Assembly: GCF_002355395.1 (NCBI RefSeq)
Contig: NZ_AP017315.1
Coordinates: 2,170,001-2,234,000 of the forward strand
Direction of reading: 5' to 3'
Length of the DNA: 64,000 nt
From: Microcella alkaliphila
GTDB lineage: Bacteria > Actinomycetota > Actinomycetes > Actinomycetales > Microbacteriaceae
Of the stretch, positions 53,899-63,672 are shown one piece after another. The translations under genes were made by a program, and so were the position numbers. Below the pieces are notes generated by a model. It did not search any database. It was not told the origin of the DNA and saw only the letters and a list, made by a program, of their open reading frames with translations. Within the stretch, counting starts at the first letter, position 1. Each line of letters starts with the position of its first letter.

Positions 53899-55498
53899 CG
53901 TGTCCCCCCTCCGTGAGTACAGCATCCACCGGGTCGCTGGGCGGGAGGTCCAACGGCGAGTGCCGAACGATGCCGCCGGGGCGCCGCGGCAGCGTGAGGC
54001 GGAAGCAGCTGCCCTCCATGGGTTCGCTCCACACGTCGAGGACGCCGCCGTGCAGGTGCGCGTCTTCCGTCGCGATCGCGAGGCCGAGGCCGGTACCGCC
54101 CGTCGTGCGCTGGCGAGAGGGATCGGCGCGCCAGAACCGGTCGAAGACGCGCTCGAGCTGGGCCGCGTCCATGCCGATGCCGTAGTCGCGCACAGCGATC
54201 GCGACCGCCCGCGCGTCGGAGTCGACGTAGGTGACGACCGGGCGGCCCTCCCCGTGATCGACAGCGTTGCCGAGCAGGTTCTGCAGGATGCGGCGGATGC
54301 GGCGCGCATCGACGTCGGCCTCGAAGTAGCCGCCGGGGGCTACGAGACGCAATTCGGTGCCCTTTTGCTCGGCGAGGGGGCGGATGCTGTCGATCGACTC
54401 TTCGACGAGGCGCACGAGGTTCGTGGGTTCCGTCTCGAGGTCGACGGCGCCCGCGTCGAAACGGCTCATCTCAAGCAGGTCGGCGAGCATCGTCTCGAAG
54501 CGCTGCACCTGCGTGTGCAGCAGTTCCGCCGTGCGGGCCGTCGTCGGATCGAACGTTTCACGCCGGTCGTAGATCACGTCGCCCGCGAGGCGGATCGTCG
54601 TGAGCGGAGTGCGCAGCTCGTGACTGACGTCGCTCACGAAGCGCTGCTGCACACGCGACAGGTCGGCCAGCTGCGTGATCTGACGCTGCAGGCTGTCGGC
54701 CATGCGATTAAACGAGCGGGCGAGGGCGGCGACCACGTCTTGGCCGCGCTCCGGAATGCGCTCCTCCAGCTGGCCGTCGGCGAGCTTCTCGGCCGTCTGC
54801 GCCGCAAGCCGCACCGGGCGGATTGCGAAGCGCACGACCACGAAGGTGACGAGCCCGATCGTGAGGACGAGAAGCAACGAGCCGATGAGCAGCGTCTGCT
54901 GCACGAAGTCGAGGGTGCGCTGCACGTCACTCACGCCGAACACGAGGTACAGCTCGTACTGGCCAGCGGTCGGCACCTCGATGGTCGAGCCGACGATGAT
55001 GCCCGGCTCGATCGTCGTTCCGCCGTTGATGCCGATCGGCTGCGAATAGACCGAGTCGCCCCCCTCGCCGACCGCCGCCTGCAGGTCGGCGGTGATCACG
55101 TCGAGGTCGAAGCCGGGGCTCTGCCGCTGCTGCATGATCTGCGGCGTCGACTGGCCGGGCGTGCGCAATAGCGCGAACTGGGTGGGTGAACTCGTCGACA
55201 GTCCGATCGTGCGGCTCGCCGCCTCTGCGGCGGTCTCCACGTCGATCGCGCCGGTCTGCGTGACCGACGAGTCGAACAGCAGCTGCGCGCTCGCCGTCGC
55301 CTGCCGCGCCTCGGCGAGCACCTGGTCTTTGCGCGACTCGTACAGGTTCGTGGCGATCGTGACGGCCATGTAGCCGCTGATGACCGTGACGGCGAACAGG
55401 GTTGCCAGCACGGTGATGGCGACGGTGCGCAGTTGTAGCGAGCTGCGCCAGAGCCTCACCAGCCGCACGAACAGCCGGCGAAGGCTGAACGGGGTCAT
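53891..55498 (-). CDS. mtrB: Two-component sensor histidine kinase MtrB
   Basis: This membrane kinase regulates cell division and wall metabolism with MtrA. The 535-aa protein has two membrane helices (TVAITVLATLFAVTVISGYMAV near residue 30 and TLLIGSLLLVLTIGLVTFVVVRFA near residue 215), a HAMP domain (RPVRLAAQTAEKLADGQLEER), the H-box VSDVSHELRTPLTTIR (His near 296), N-box LQNLLGNAVDHGE and G-boxes DYGIGMD and TGGTGLGLAIA. The ATG at 55498 lies 4 bases after the mtrA stop, so kinase and regulator are coupled. Confidence 0.96.
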   Translation of the reverse strand: MTPFSLRRLFVRLVRLWRSSLQLRTVAITVLATLFAVTVISGYMAVTIATNLYESRKDQVLAEARQATASAQLLFDSSVTQTGAIDVETAAEAASRTIGLSTSSPTQFALLRTPGQSTPQIMQQRQSPGFDLDVITADLQAAVGEGGDSVYSQPIGINGGTTIEPGIIVGSTIEVPTAGQYELYLVFGVSDVQRTLDFVQQTLLIGSLLLVLTIGLVTFVVVRFAIRPVRLAAQTAEKLADGQLEERIPERGQDVVAALARSFNRMADSLQRQITQLADLSRVQQRFVSDVSHELRTPLTTIRLAGDVIYDRRETFDPTTARTAELLHTQVQRFETMLADLLEMSRFDAGAVDLETEPTNLVRLVEESIDSIRPLAEQKGTELRLVAPGGYFEADVDARRIRRILQNLLGNAVDHGEGRPVVTYVDSDARAVAIAVRDYGIGMDAAQLERVFDRFWRADPSRQRTTGGTGLGLAIATEDAHLHGGVLDVWSEPMEGSCFRLTLPRRPGGIVRHSPLDLPPSDPVDAVLTEGGHDA

Positions 55499-55502
55499 CG
55501 TC

Positions 55503-56183
55503 TCAACGCGGTGCGCCCGCGCGGTAGCCGACGCCCCGCACAGTCATGACGATGCTGGGGTTGTCGGGGTCGGTCTCGACCTTGGCCCGCAGACGCTGCA
55601 CGTGCACGTTGACGAGGCGCGTGTCGGCCTTGTATTGGTAGCCCCACACCTGCTCGAGTAGCATCTCGCGCGTGAACACCTGGTTCGGCTTCATGGCGAG
55701 CGCCAGCAGCAGGTCGAACTCGAGCGGCGTGAGGTTGATCGCCTGGTCGCCCCGGCGGACCTCGTGGCCGGTCACATCGATCGTGACGTCGCCGATCTGC
55801 AGCCGCTCGACCGACGAGTCGGGCGTCGGCCGCAGGCGCGTCCTGATGCGGGCAACGAGTTCCTCCGGGTTGAACGGCTTCACGATGTAGTCGTCGGCCC
55901 CCGACTCGAGACCCTCGACGACGTCGTTGGTGTCGCCCTTCGCGGTCAGCATGATGATGGGCGTGCCGGTGATCTCGCGCAGGCGCCGGCACACCTCGAT
56001 GCCGTCCATGCCGGGCAGCATGACGTCGAGCAGAACGAGGTCGGGCGAGACCTGCGTGAAGGCGTTCACCGCGTCGGCGCCGTCGTGCACGAGGTGCGGT
56101 TCGTAGCCCTCGCCGGTGAGCACGATGCTGATCATCTCGGCGAGCGCCGTGTCGTCGTCGACGACGAGGATGCGCGCAGTCAT
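55503..56183 (-). CDS. mtrA: Response regulator MtrA (OmpR/PhoB family)
   Basis: MtrA is an essential regulator of replication and cell-wall genes in many Actinobacteria. The 226-aa protein has a receiver domain (ILVVDDDTALAEMISIVLTGEGY, phospho-acceptor Asp53 in LVLLDVMLPGMDG, Lys in ADDYIVKPFNPEEL) and a winged-helix output domain (NLTPLEFDLLLALAMKPNQVFTREMLLEQVWGY). The ATG at 56183 has GAGG about 10 bases upstream. It leads mtrA-mtrB-lpqB and is divergent from the membrane-protein/MoxR operon with only 91 bases between them. Confidence 0.97.
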   Translation of the reverse strand: MTARILVVDDDTALAEMISIVLTGEGYEPHLVHDGADAVNAFTQVSPDLVLLDVMLPGMDGIEVCRRLREITGTPIIMLTAKGDTNDVVEGLESGADDYIVKPFNPEELVARIRTRLRPTPDSSVERLQIGDVTIDVTGHEVRRGDQAINLTPLEFDLLLALAMKPNQVFTREMLLEQVWGYQYKADTRLVNVHVQRLRAKVETDPDNPSIVMTVRGVGYRAGAPR

Positions 56184-56274
56184 TGCCAGCCTCCGCTCAC
56201 TGACCCGGGCGCCATCGCCCGAGGATGCGATCATTGTTCGCTCCAGCCTAGACGAGTGTGAAACCATACGGCCT

Positions 56275-57495
56275 GTGAGCAACGACTCCTCTTGGACCTC
56301 GCCCGGCTGGACACCGCCCGGTGGCGGCTCCAGCGGTGACCCCTCGACGACGCCTCCTCCCGCGCCCCCCGGCGCAGGTGCCCCGAGCGGCCCGGAGGCG
56401 CCGGCCTCACCGAGTGCGGCGCCCGCGTACGGGCCCGCAGCAACCGGGGGGTGGGCCCCTCCGCCGAAACCGGGGTTGATTCCGCTTCGGCCGATCGACT
56501 TCGGCACGCTGTTCGGTGCGACCTTCCAGGTGTTGAAGCGCAACCCGCGGCCCACGTTCGGCGCGGCGCTGCTGCTGAACGCGCTCGTGACGATTCTGGC
56601 GTTCGGGCTCGTCTTCGGCTTGTCCATCGTGAGCCTCGACCGCCTCGAGCGCGCGAGCGACAGCGAGGCGGATGCCATCGTCGCCGGCACCTTCGGGCTG
56701 ATCGTGCTGGCCGGCGTCGTCGCCACCGCCGTCGCGCTCGTCGCGCAGGCCCTCTTGCAGGGGCTCATCACCATCGAGGTGTCACGCCAGATCCTCGGCG
56801 AGAAGAACACGTTGAAGCAACTGTTCGCCCGCGGCAAGGGCCGCTGGGGCGCTCTGATCGGGTGGACCGTCCTGCTCTCCATGGCTCTCACGGTCGCCAT
56901 CGTCATCCTCGTCGGCCTCGTGACCCTGATGATCGTCGTCGGCGGCCCCGCAGGCATCGCCGTCGGCGTGACGATCGGCGTGCTCGGCGGGCTCGGCCTC
57001 GCCGTCCTCGGCGTGTGGCTGTGGATCAAGCTCGCCCTCGTGCCCGCCGCGATCATGATCGAGCGCCTCACGCTGGGGGCGGCGATCGGCCGAGCATGGC
57101 GCCTTATTCGCGGATCTTTCTGGCGCACCCTCGGCATCCTGCTGCTGTTCACCGTCATCGTGCAGGTCGCGGCGAGTGTCGTATCGGCGCCCTTCAGCAT
57201 CGCCGCGACCTTCGGCGGTGCGCTGTTCAACCCGGCGGGCGACGAACTCTCGGCGATCGTCGTGCTGATCGGCGCGAACCTGTTGAGCATCGCCGTCGCC
57301 GTCATCGTGGGCGCGATTGGTGCCGTCCTGACGACCTCGGCGGTCGCGCTCATCTACACCGATATTCGGATGCGCTCGGAAGGCCTCGACATCGACCTGC
57401 AGCAGGCGGTCGAGCAGTCGGCAGCCGGCCGGACCGTCGACGACCCCTACATTCGCGGCCTCGGCGGCGAGACCCGCCCCGCCTCAGCCGCGTGA
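56275..57495 (+). CDS. Multi-pass membrane protein with proline-rich N-terminus, 406 aa
   Basis: Residues about 1-70 are Pro/Gly/Ser/Ala-rich and probably disordered in the cytoplasm. The rest has six to eight hydrophobic segments (LLLNALVTILAFGLVFGLSI, GLIVLAGVVATAVALVAQALLQGLI, LTVAIVILVGLVTLMIVVGG and others) with a repeated basic FxxxxxKxxRPxFG / IGRAWRLIRGSFWRTLGI pattern. The layout is that of the glycerophosphoryl diester phosphodiesterase membrane-domain/DUF7847-like group; no catalytic domain is present. The start is GTG 56275. Its stop overlaps the next start (GTGA). It opens the DUF4129-DUF4350-MoxR-DUF58 run. Confidence 0.82.
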   Translation: MSNDSSWTSPGWTPPGGGSSGDPSTTPPPAPPGAGAPSGPEAPASPSAAPAYGPAATGGWAPPPKPGLIPLRPIDFGTLFGATFQVLKRNPRPTFGAALLLNALVTILAFGLVFGLSIVSLDRLERASDSEADAIVAGTFGLIVLAGVVATAVALVAQALLQGLITIEVSRQILGEKNTLKQLFARGKGRWGALIGWTVLLSMALTVAIVILVGLVTLMIVVGGPAGIAVGVTIGVLGGLGLAVLGVWLWIKLALVPAAIMIERLTLGAAIGRAWRLIRGSFWRTLGILLLFTVIVQVAASVVSAPFSIAATFGGALFNPAGDELSAIVVLIGANLLSIAVAVIVGAIGAVLTTSAVALIYTDIRMRSEGLDIDLQQAVEQSAAGRTVDDPYIRGLGGETRPASAA

Positions 57496-58160
57496 TTGCC
57501 CCGCCGACGTCGATGCCGCTGGGTGCCGTCGTCGCGCGCGCGCCGCTGGAACCGGACGCGCCCGGGGGCCGCGAGCTGCTGAGCGACGAGCTCGCTGACC
57601 CGCGGTACGCCGAGGCGCTTCCGAACTGGTTCGACCTGCTGTCGCAGCGGGTGCTCGAGTGGTTTCTCTCGCTGTTCGACCAGGGCGTCGCCGGCCCTCC
57701 GGGGCTCGGCTTCGTCATCGTGCTGCTGATCATCGCCGGCCTGATCGCCATCGCGATCGCCGTGTACGGTCTGCCCGCCCGACGGCGCCGCAGCCAGCTT
57801 TCGGATGAGTTGTTCGGCGCGAGCGACCGGCGAAGCGCTCGCGAACTGCGCAAGGATGCCGAATCCGCGGCCTCGCGCGGCGACTGGGCCGCCGCGATCG
57901 CCGACCGTTTCCGGGGGATCGCGCGATCGCTGGACGAGCGCACGATCGTGAGCGTGCATCCCGGAACGACGGCCCACGGCTTTGCGGCGATGACGGGGCG
58001 CGCCTTCCCCGATCAGGCGGCGGCGCTCGAGGACGCGGCCGACGCCTTCGACGGGGTGCGCTACCTCGGTCGCGGCGGCGACGAACCGCAGTACCGTGCG
58101 GTCACGCGGCTCGACGAAACCCTCGCCGCCGCACCCTCCCCCGTGGGTCGCGCGCGATGA
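57492..58160 (+). CDS. DUF4129 domain membrane protein, 222 aa
   Basis: One membrane helix (GLGFVIVLLIIAGLIAIAIAVYG, about residues 75-97) separates a short outside part from a cytoplasmic C-terminal DUF4129 domain (ELRKDAESAASRGDWAAAIADRFRGIARSLDERTIVS then TAHGFAAMTGRAFPDQAA). In many bacteria this domain is fused to a transglutaminase; here it stands alone. The GTG at 57492 overlaps the previous stop and its own end overlaps the DUF4350 start, so all five genes are coupled. Confidence 0.88.
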   Translation: MIAPPTSMPLGAVVARAPLEPDAPGGRELLSDELADPRYAEALPNWFDLLSQRVLEWFLSLFDQGVAGPPGLGFVIVLLIIAGLIAIAIAVYGLPARRRRSQLSDELFGASDRRSARELRKDAESAASRGDWAAAIADRFRGIARSLDERTIVSVHPGTTAHGFAAMTGRAFPDQAAALEDAADAFDGVRYLGRGGDEPQYRAVTRLDETLAAAPSPVGRAR

Positions 58161-59356
58161 CCGCGACGATCGTCACGCCGACCGCCGGCCGCGCCATCAA
58201 GCGCAGCCTGTTCTGGGTCGGGGTCGTCGGCGTCGCCCTCACGGTCGCCGTGCTGATGACGGCGCTGAACGGCACAGTGACGGGCAGCGAGCGCTGGGAC
58301 ACCTCGGCCGCCGCCCCGACGGGCAGCCGCGCCCTCGTCACCGTGCTCGGCGAGCAGGGCATCGACGTGACCGTGGCCACCACACGCGCCGCGGTCGACT
58401 CCGCCCTGTCTGACGCGCGAGACGCCGGCGAGCAGGTCACGCTGCTCGTCGCCGACGGGCGCGGCATTCTCGACGGCGACAGGATCGCGGGCCTGACCGG
58501 CCTCGCCGACCGTCTCGTGCTCGTCGAGCCCGGCGTCGACACGCTCGACGCGCTCGATTTTCCCTTCGCGACCTCCCGTACCGTCTCCGGGCCGATCGAC
58601 AGCGATGGATGCGCGCTCGCGGCGGCCACCCGGGCCGGTTCCGTTGACGGCGACGCGATCGTCGTCTACGACACCGACGTCGACGACGCCTGCTTCCGCA
58701 CGGAGGGGGGCGCGGCTGTTCTGACGACCACCGTCGACGGCGCGCCCGTCACCGTTCTCGGCGCCGGCGAGGCGCTCGAGAACGGGGCGATCGAACGCGG
58801 CGGAAACGCGGCGCTGGCGCTGGGGCTCGCGGGCGAGCATCCCCGACTCGTCTGGTACTCGCCGGGGCCCGCCGATTCCGACGCGGCGAGCCTGGCCGAG
58901 TTGACGCCCGGCTGGGTGAATCCGCTCGCGTGGCTGGCGGCCATCACGCTGCTGGTCGCCGCCTTCTGGCGCGGCCGGCGGCTCGGCCCCGTCGTCATCG
59001 AGAACCTGCCCGTCGTCGTGAAGACCACCGAAACCATGGAGGGCCGGGCACGGCTCTACGCCCGCGGCGGCGCCCGACTGCGCGCCCTCGACGCGCTGCG
59101 CGTCGGAACCCTGCGCCGCATCGCCCGCACCCTCGCGCTCGGCGCGGGCGCGGGAGTCGACGACGTCATCACCTCGGCGGCGGCCACGATCGGCGCCGAC
59201 GAACGCGCCGTGCGAGCCCTGCTCGTCGACACCGAGCCCTCCACCGACGCCGAGCTCGTGCGCCTCAGCGACCGACTCACCGAACTCGAACGGGCCGTCG
59301 CGCGCCGCGTGGCGCAGGGCGACGACACAGCCAGCACCGAAAGGATGAACGCATGA
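58157..59356 (+). CDS. DUF4350 domain membrane protein, 399 aa
   Basis: Two membrane helices (FWVGVVGVALTVAVLMTAL at about residues 19-37 and NPLAWLAAITLLVAAFWRGRRLGP at about 255-275) enclose an extracytoplasmic DUF4350 domain, which has an amidotransferase-like fold in other proteins (RALVTVLGEQGIDVTVATTRAA, LVADGRGILD). A helical cytoplasmic tail follows (ARLYARGGARLRALDALRVGTLRRIARTL). No catalytic triad is obvious. Starts and stops overlap DUF4129 upstream and MoxR downstream. Confidence 0.88.
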   Translation: MTATIVTPTAGRAIKRSLFWVGVVGVALTVAVLMTALNGTVTGSERWDTSAAAPTGSRALVTVLGEQGIDVTVATTRAAVDSALSDARDAGEQVTLLVADGRGILDGDRIAGLTGLADRLVLVEPGVDTLDALDFPFATSRTVSGPIDSDGCALAAATRAGSVDGDAIVVYDTDVDDACFRTEGGAAVLTTTVDGAPVTVLGAGEALENGAIERGGNAALALGLAGEHPRLVWYSPGPADSDAASLAELTPGWVNPLAWLAAITLLVAAFWRGRRLGPVVIENLPVVVKTTETMEGRARLYARGGARLRALDALRVGTLRRIARTLALGAGAGVDDVITSAAATIGADERAVRALLVDTEPSTDAELVRLSDRLTELERAVARRVAQGDDTASTERMNA

Positions 59357-60309
59357 CCGACACCGCGCTCCGAGAAAAGTTCCTCGCCGTCCGGGGCGAG
59401 GTCGGCAAGGCCGTCGTCGGCCAGGACGGGGCCGTCAGCGGACTCATCGTCGCCCTACTCTCGGGTGGGCACGTGCTGCTGGAGGGCGTGCCGGGTGTCG
59501 CGAAGACGCTGCTCGTGCGCACCCTGTCTGCCGCGCTCGACCTGAAGACCGCGCGCGTGCAGTTCACCCCCGACCTCATGCCGGGCGACGTGACCGGCTC
59601 GGTCGTCTACGACGCGAAAAACGGCGACTTCGAGTTCCGGCCGGGACCCGTGTTCACGAACATCATGCTCGCCGACGAGATCAACCGCACGCCGCCGAAG
59701 ACGCAGTCGTCGCTGCTCGAGGCCATGGAGGAGCGCCAGGTCACCGTCGACGGCGAGACGCACCTGTTGCCGAAGCCGTTCCTCGTCGCTGCAACCCAGA
59801 ACCCCGTCGAGTACGAGGGCACGTACACCCTGCCCGAGGCGCAGCTCGACCGATTCCTGCTGAAGCTCGTGCTCGACCTACCGCCCCGCGACAGCGAGAT
59901 CGAGGTGCTGAACCGGCACGCGGCCGGCTTCGACCCGCGCGACCTCGCCGCCGCCGGAGTCACGGCCGTCGTCGGGGGCGACGACATCGCCGCCGCGCGC
60001 GCGGCCGTCGGCACGGTCGACACCTCCAGCGACCTCGTCGCCTACATCGTCGACCTCGCCCGCGCCACCCGTAAGAGCCCGTCGGTCAAGCTCGGCGTCA
60101 GCCCCCGCGGCACCACCGCACTGCTCGCCGCCGCGAAGGCCTGGGCCTGGCTCTCGGGCGCCGACGGCGTCACCCCCGACCACGTGCAAGCCATGCTCTT
60201 GCCCGTCTGGCGGCACCGGCTGGCCCTGCGCCCGGAGGCCGAACTCGAGGGCGTCACCGCCGACACGATCCTGCGTTCGATCGTGCAGCAGGTGCAGGTT
60301 CCGCTCTAG
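59353..60309 (+). CDS. MoxR-type AAA+ ATPase, 318 aa
   Basis: MoxR ATPases act as chaperones, often loading metal or helping assemble partner proteins with a VWA or DUF58 domain. The protein has Walker A at residues 45-52 (GVPGVAKT), pore-region RVQFTPDLMPGDVTG, Walker B at 105-109 with MLADEINRTPPKTQSSLLEAMEE, sensor 1 (VAATQNPVEYEGTYTLPEAQLDRF, with arginine finger) and sensor 2 (SPRGTTALLAAAKAWA). The ATG overlaps the DUF4350 stop (ATGA). The DUF58 gene follows 19 bases after its stop. Confidence 0.95.
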   Translation: MTDTALREKFLAVRGEVGKAVVGQDGAVSGLIVALLSGGHVLLEGVPGVAKTLLVRTLSAALDLKTARVQFTPDLMPGDVTGSVVYDAKNGDFEFRPGPVFTNIMLADEINRTPPKTQSSLLEAMEERQVTVDGETHLLPKPFLVAATQNPVEYEGTYTLPEAQLDRFLLKLVLDLPPRDSEIEVLNRHAAGFDPRDLAAAGVTAVVGGDDIAAARAAVGTVDTSSDLVAYIVDLARATRKSPSVKLGVSPRGTTALLAAAKAWAWLSGADGVTPDHVQAMLLPVWRHRLALRPEAELEGVTADTILRSIVQQVQVPL

Positions 60310-60328
60310 TGGAAACCTGGGTCTAGGC

Positions 60329-61672
60329 ATGGCTGTCACCGGCTGGTTCGTGCTGCTCGTCGCCGCAGGCGTCGTGCCCGTCGTGCTGCTTGACGAGAGC
60401 ATCGGAGCCGGCTGGGCGCTGCTCGGCTGGCTCGCGCTGTGCCTGCTGCTCGCCCTCGTCGACCTGGTGCTCGCCGCCTCGCCGCGCGCGGCTCGGCTTG
60501 AGCGCTCGACCGCCGAACGCGTGCGGCTCACCGAAAGCGCCGACGCCGTGCTGTACGTCACGAACCCCACCACGAAACGGATGCGCGGCATCGTTCGCGA
60601 CGCCTGGGAACCGTCCGCGGGCGCCCGCCCGCCCCGGCAGCGCCTCGACGTGCCCGCCGGGGAGCGGCGGGCGATCCGCACGACCCTCACGCCCTGGCGC
60701 CGCGGGGAACGGCGAGCGGCGATGGTGACGATCCGCGCGATCGGGCCGATGCGGCTGGCGGGGCGGCAGGCGAGCATCCAGCTGCCGGGGGCGATCACCG
60801 TGCTGCCCGAATTCGCCTCGCGCAAACACCTGCCCTCGCGCCTCGCACGCCTGCGCGAGCTCGACGGTCGCACGAGCGTCATGGTGCGCGGCCAGGGCAC
60901 CGAATTCGACAGCCTGCGCGAGTACGTGCGCGGCGACGACGTGCGCTCGATCGACTGGCGAGCCACCGCCCGACGCGGCGGCGACCCCGGCGGCGCGGGC
61001 GCGATGGGCCCCGCGCAGACGCTCATGGTGCGCACCTGGCGACCCGAGCGCGACCGCCGCGTCATCATGGTCGTCGACTCGGGGCGCACCGCCGCGGCCC
61101 GCATCGCCAACGAGACGCGCCTCGACACCGCCTTCGAGTCGACCCTGCTACTCGCCGCCCTCGCCGACCGCGCCGGCGATCGCGTCGACGTGGCCGTGTA
61201 CGACCGACGCGTGCGCGGGCGCGTGCAGGGGGCGCGCGGCGCCGACCTGCTGTCGAAACTCACCGAGACGATGGCGCCCATCGACCCCGAACTGCTCGAG
61301 ACCGACTGGAGCAGCGTGCCGGCGCTCGTACGCTCGATGACGGCGCAGCGTTCGCTCGTCGTGCTGGCGACCCCACTCGAATCGCCCGGGGCGACCCGAT
61401 CGCTACTCACGATGCTGCCCCAGCTGACCCGCACCCACCTCGTGCTCGTCGCCGCCGTCACCGACCCCGAGCTCGTGGCGGCCGCGGCCTCGCGCGGAGA
61501 CCGGCCGGCCGTCTACCGGGCAGCCGCCGCCGAGCGGGCGCTGCTCGACGCCGAACGGGTCGCCGCCGCCGTGAAGCGCCTCGGCGGTGATGTCGTCTCG
61601 GCCCCACCGCTCGAGCTGCCGCCCGCCGTCGCCGACCGCTACCTCGCCTACAAGGCCGCCGGCCGCCTGTAA
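60329..61672 (+). CDS. DUF58 protein, probable MoxR partner, 447 aa
   Basis: Two N-terminal membrane helices (TGWFVLLVAAGVVPVVLL and WALLGWLALCLLLALVDLVLAA) are followed by a cytoplasmic region with the DUF58 signature (FDSLREYVRGDDVRSIDWRATARR) at about residues 190-215 and a VWA-like part with the MIDAS-like VIMVVDSGRTAAA. DUF58 genes nearly always follow MoxR genes; the pair is thought to aid assembly of envelope proteins. No ribosome site of note precedes ATG 60329 (only GGAAACC). A terminator follows. Confidence 0.9.
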   Translation: MAVTGWFVLLVAAGVVPVVLLDESIGAGWALLGWLALCLLLALVDLVLAASPRAARLERSTAERVRLTESADAVLYVTNPTTKRMRGIVRDAWEPSAGARPPRQRLDVPAGERRAIRTTLTPWRRGERRAAMVTIRAIGPMRLAGRQASIQLPGAITVLPEFASRKHLPSRLARLRELDGRTSVMVRGQGTEFDSLREYVRGDDVRSIDWRATARRGGDPGGAGAMGPAQTLMVRTWRPERDRRVIMVVDSGRTAAARIANETRLDTAFESTLLLAALADRAGDRVDVAVYDRRVRGRVQGARGADLLSKLTETMAPIDPELLETDWSSVPALVRSMTAQRSLVVLATPLESPGATRSLLTMLPQLTRTHLVLVAAVTDPELVAAAASRGDRPAVYRAAAAERALLDAERVAAAVKRLGGDVVSAPPLELPPAVADRYLAYKAAGRL

Positions 61673-61678
61673 CGCCGA

Positions 61679-61711
61679 AGGGGGGCCAAGCCCTGCGGCT
61701 CAGCCCCCCCT
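61679..61711. terminator. Terminator between the DUF58 gene and katA
   Basis: AGGGGGGC and GCCCCCCT arms, with nested AGCC/GGCT pairing and a one-base bulge, lie between convergent genes just after the DUF58 stop. Confidence 0.75.
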
Positions 61712-61728
61712 CGTGGTCGTCGTGCGCG

Positions 61729-63225
61729 TTACTTCGCCGCGGTCGGCTCGGGCACCAGGGTGTCCTGCGCCTCGAGGATCGGGTCGAGCTTCGCCGCGAC
61801 CGCCTCGCCGAGCCAGGCGTCGACGTTCGTCCAGTACTGGATGACCCGCTCGCGCAGTTCGGGGATCGTCACCTTCGAGACGTGGCCCGCGATGTTCGCC
61901 ACGAGGCGCTCGCGCTGGGCGTCATCCATCACCTGGTTCACGAGGGTGCGGGCCTGACCGAAGTCGTCGTCCTCCGGGTGCAGCGTCGCCGACGCGCGCA
62001 CGAGCTCCGTGTCGTTCTCCCAGCCACCCTCGTCGCCGTACCGCTCGACGTCGGCGTGCGGGCCGCCGAACGAGTTCGGCGCGTACACCGGCTGCGAGGC
62101 GGGCGGGAAGGAGTAGGCCATCGCGCCCTCCTTCGAGTAGTGGCCCACCGGGCTCTTCGGCGCGTTCACCGGCAGCTGGTTGTGGTTAGTGCCCACGCGG
62201 TAGCGGTGCGCGTCGGCGTAGCTGAAGATGCGGGCCTGCAGCATCTTGTCGGGGCTCGCCGCGATGCCCGGCACGAAGTTCGACGGAGCGAAGGCGGCCT
62301 GCTCGATCTCGGCGAAGAAGTTCTCGGGGTTGCGGGTGAGGGTCAAGCGCCCGACCGGGATCAGCGGGTAGTCGCCCTTCGGCCACACCTTCGTGAGGTC
62401 GAACGGGTTGAAGCGGTAGCTCTTCGCGTCGTCGTAGGGCATCACCTGCACCGAGAGATCCCAGCTGGGGTGGTCACCGCGCTCGATCGCGTCGAACAGG
62501 TCGCGGCGGTGGAAGTCGGCGTCCTCGCCGGCGATCTGGTCGGCCTGCGCCTGCGTGAGCGTCTCGTGGCCCTGCGCGGTGCGGAAGTGGTACTTCACCC
62601 AGAAGCGCTCTCCTGCCGCGTTGATCCACTGGAAGGTGTGCGAGCCGAAGCCGTCCATGTGGCGCCACGAACTCGGAACGCCCCGGTCGCCCATGAGCCA
62701 CGTCACCTGGTGGGCACTCTCGGGCTTGAGGGTCCAGAAGTCCCACTGCATGTTGTGGTCGCGCAGCCCCGAGCCGGGCAGGCGCTTCTGCGAGCGGATG
62801 AAGTCGGGGAACGAGATGCCGTCGCGAATGAAGAAGACGGGGGTGTTGTTGCCGACGAGGTCGTAGTTTCCTTGCGAGGTGTAGAACTTGATCGCGAACC
62901 CGCGGGGGTCGCGCCACGTGTCAGGGCTGCCCTGCTCGCCGGCGACCGAGCTGAAGCGCACGAGCGTCTCGGTGGTCACGCCGGGCTGGAACAGCGCCGC
63001 CTTCGTGTACTGCGAGACGTCGTGCGTGGTCTCGAAGACGCCGAACGCGCCTCCGCCCTTCGCGTGCACGACGCGCTCGGGCACCCGCTCGCGGTTGAAC
63101 TGGGCGAGCTTCTCGACCAGGTAGTGGTCGGTCAGGGCGATGGCTCCGTCGCGACCGGCGCTGCGCGACTGCTGGTCGCTCGGGGCCGGAGCGCCACTCG
63201 TGGTGGTCGTGTGATTCGCGGTCAT
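61729..63225 (-). CDS. katA: Monofunctional heme catalase (clade 3 size)
   Basis: The enzyme splits hydrogen peroxide. The 498-aa protein has the catalytic His54 ([15 protein letters not shown]), Asn127 ([15 protein letters not shown]), the proximal heme ligand Tyr336 in [18 protein letters not shown], and the full small-subunit length. The order furA then katA on the same strand, 14 bases apart, fits a peroxide- or iron-responsive operon. The ATG at 63225 follows AAGGAGAG. Confidence 0.96.
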   Translation of the reverse strand: MTANHTTTTSGAPAPSDQQSRSAGRDGAIALTDHYLVEKLAQFNRERVPERVVHAKGGGAFGVFETTHDVSQYTKAALFQPGVTTETLVRFSSVAGEQGSPDTWRDPRGFAIKFYTSQGNYDLVGNNTPVFFIRDGISFPDFIRSQKRLPGSGLRDHNMQWDFWTLKPESAHQVTWLMGDRGVPSSWRHMDGFGSHTFQWINAAGERFWVKYHFRTAQGHETLTQAQADQIAGEDADFHRRDLFDAIERGDHPSWDLSVQVMPYDDAKSYRFNPFDLTKVWPKGDYPLIPVGRLTLTRNPENFFAEIEQAAFAPSNFVPGIAASPDKMLQARIFSYADAHRYRVGTNHNQLPVNAPKSPVGHYSKEGAMAYSFPPASQPVYAPNSFGGPHADVERYGDEGGWENDTELVRASATLHPEDDDFGQARTLVNQVMDDAQRERLVANIAGHVSKVTIPELRERVIQYWTNVDAWLGEAVAAKLDPILEAQDTLVPEPTAAK

Positions 63226-63239
63226 GCGGATGCTCTCCT

Positions 63240-63665
63240 TCAGGTGATCGGTGACGTTCGGCATTCGGGGCACAGGCCCCAGAACGTGACCTCGGCCGTC
63301 TGGATCGCGTAGCCACCCGTCTCGGACGGCGTCAGGCACGGCGCATGCCCCACAACGCAGTCGATGTCGGTGACTGCCCCGCACCGCGTGCACACGGCGT
63401 GGTGGTGGTTGTCACCGATGCGCGTCTCGTAGCGCGCGGGGCTGCGGGCCGGCTCGATGCGCCGAACGAGCCCCGCCTCGGTGAGGTCGGTCAGCACGTT
63501 GTGCACGGCCTGCAACGTGAGGTGCCCGCCCGCGGCCGTCACCAGGCGGTGCACGGTGTCGGCATCGGAGTGGGGCGCCTCGGCGAGCCGGTCGAGCACG
63601 TGAATGCGCCCGGCGGTGACGCGCAGTCCGGCCGCGCGGAGGCGGCCTTCGGCGGTCGAGGTCAT
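63240..63665 (-). CDS. furA: Fur-family regulator (FurA-type), 141 aa
   Basis: FurA represses the catalase gene next to it and itself in other Actinobacteria, and is released by oxidants. The N-terminal winged helix ([38 protein letters not shown]) is followed by the metal domain: HHH at 87-89, Cys92 and Cys95 (CTRC), and Cys132 and Cys135 (CPEC), the structural zinc site. The ATG at 63665 is leaderless, with TAGGGT 7 bases upstream, TTGAGT 17 bases further and an AT-rich palindrome over the -35. A GTG at 63674 would lie at the -10 box and is rejected. Confidence 0.94.
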   Translation of the reverse strand: MTSTAEGRLRAAGLRVTAGRIHVLDRLAEAPHSDADTVHRLVTAAGGHLTLQAVHNVLTDLTEAGLVRRIEPARSPARYETRIGDNHHHAVCTRCGAVTDIDCVVGHAPCLTPSETGGYAIQTAEVTFWGLCPECRTSPIT

Positions 63666-63672
63666 GCTGATC

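Noticed and set aside
61882..63312. 476-codon open frame antisense to katA
   Set aside because: The catalase frame has every catalytic residue; the antisense product is low-complexity Arg/Val/His/Glu.
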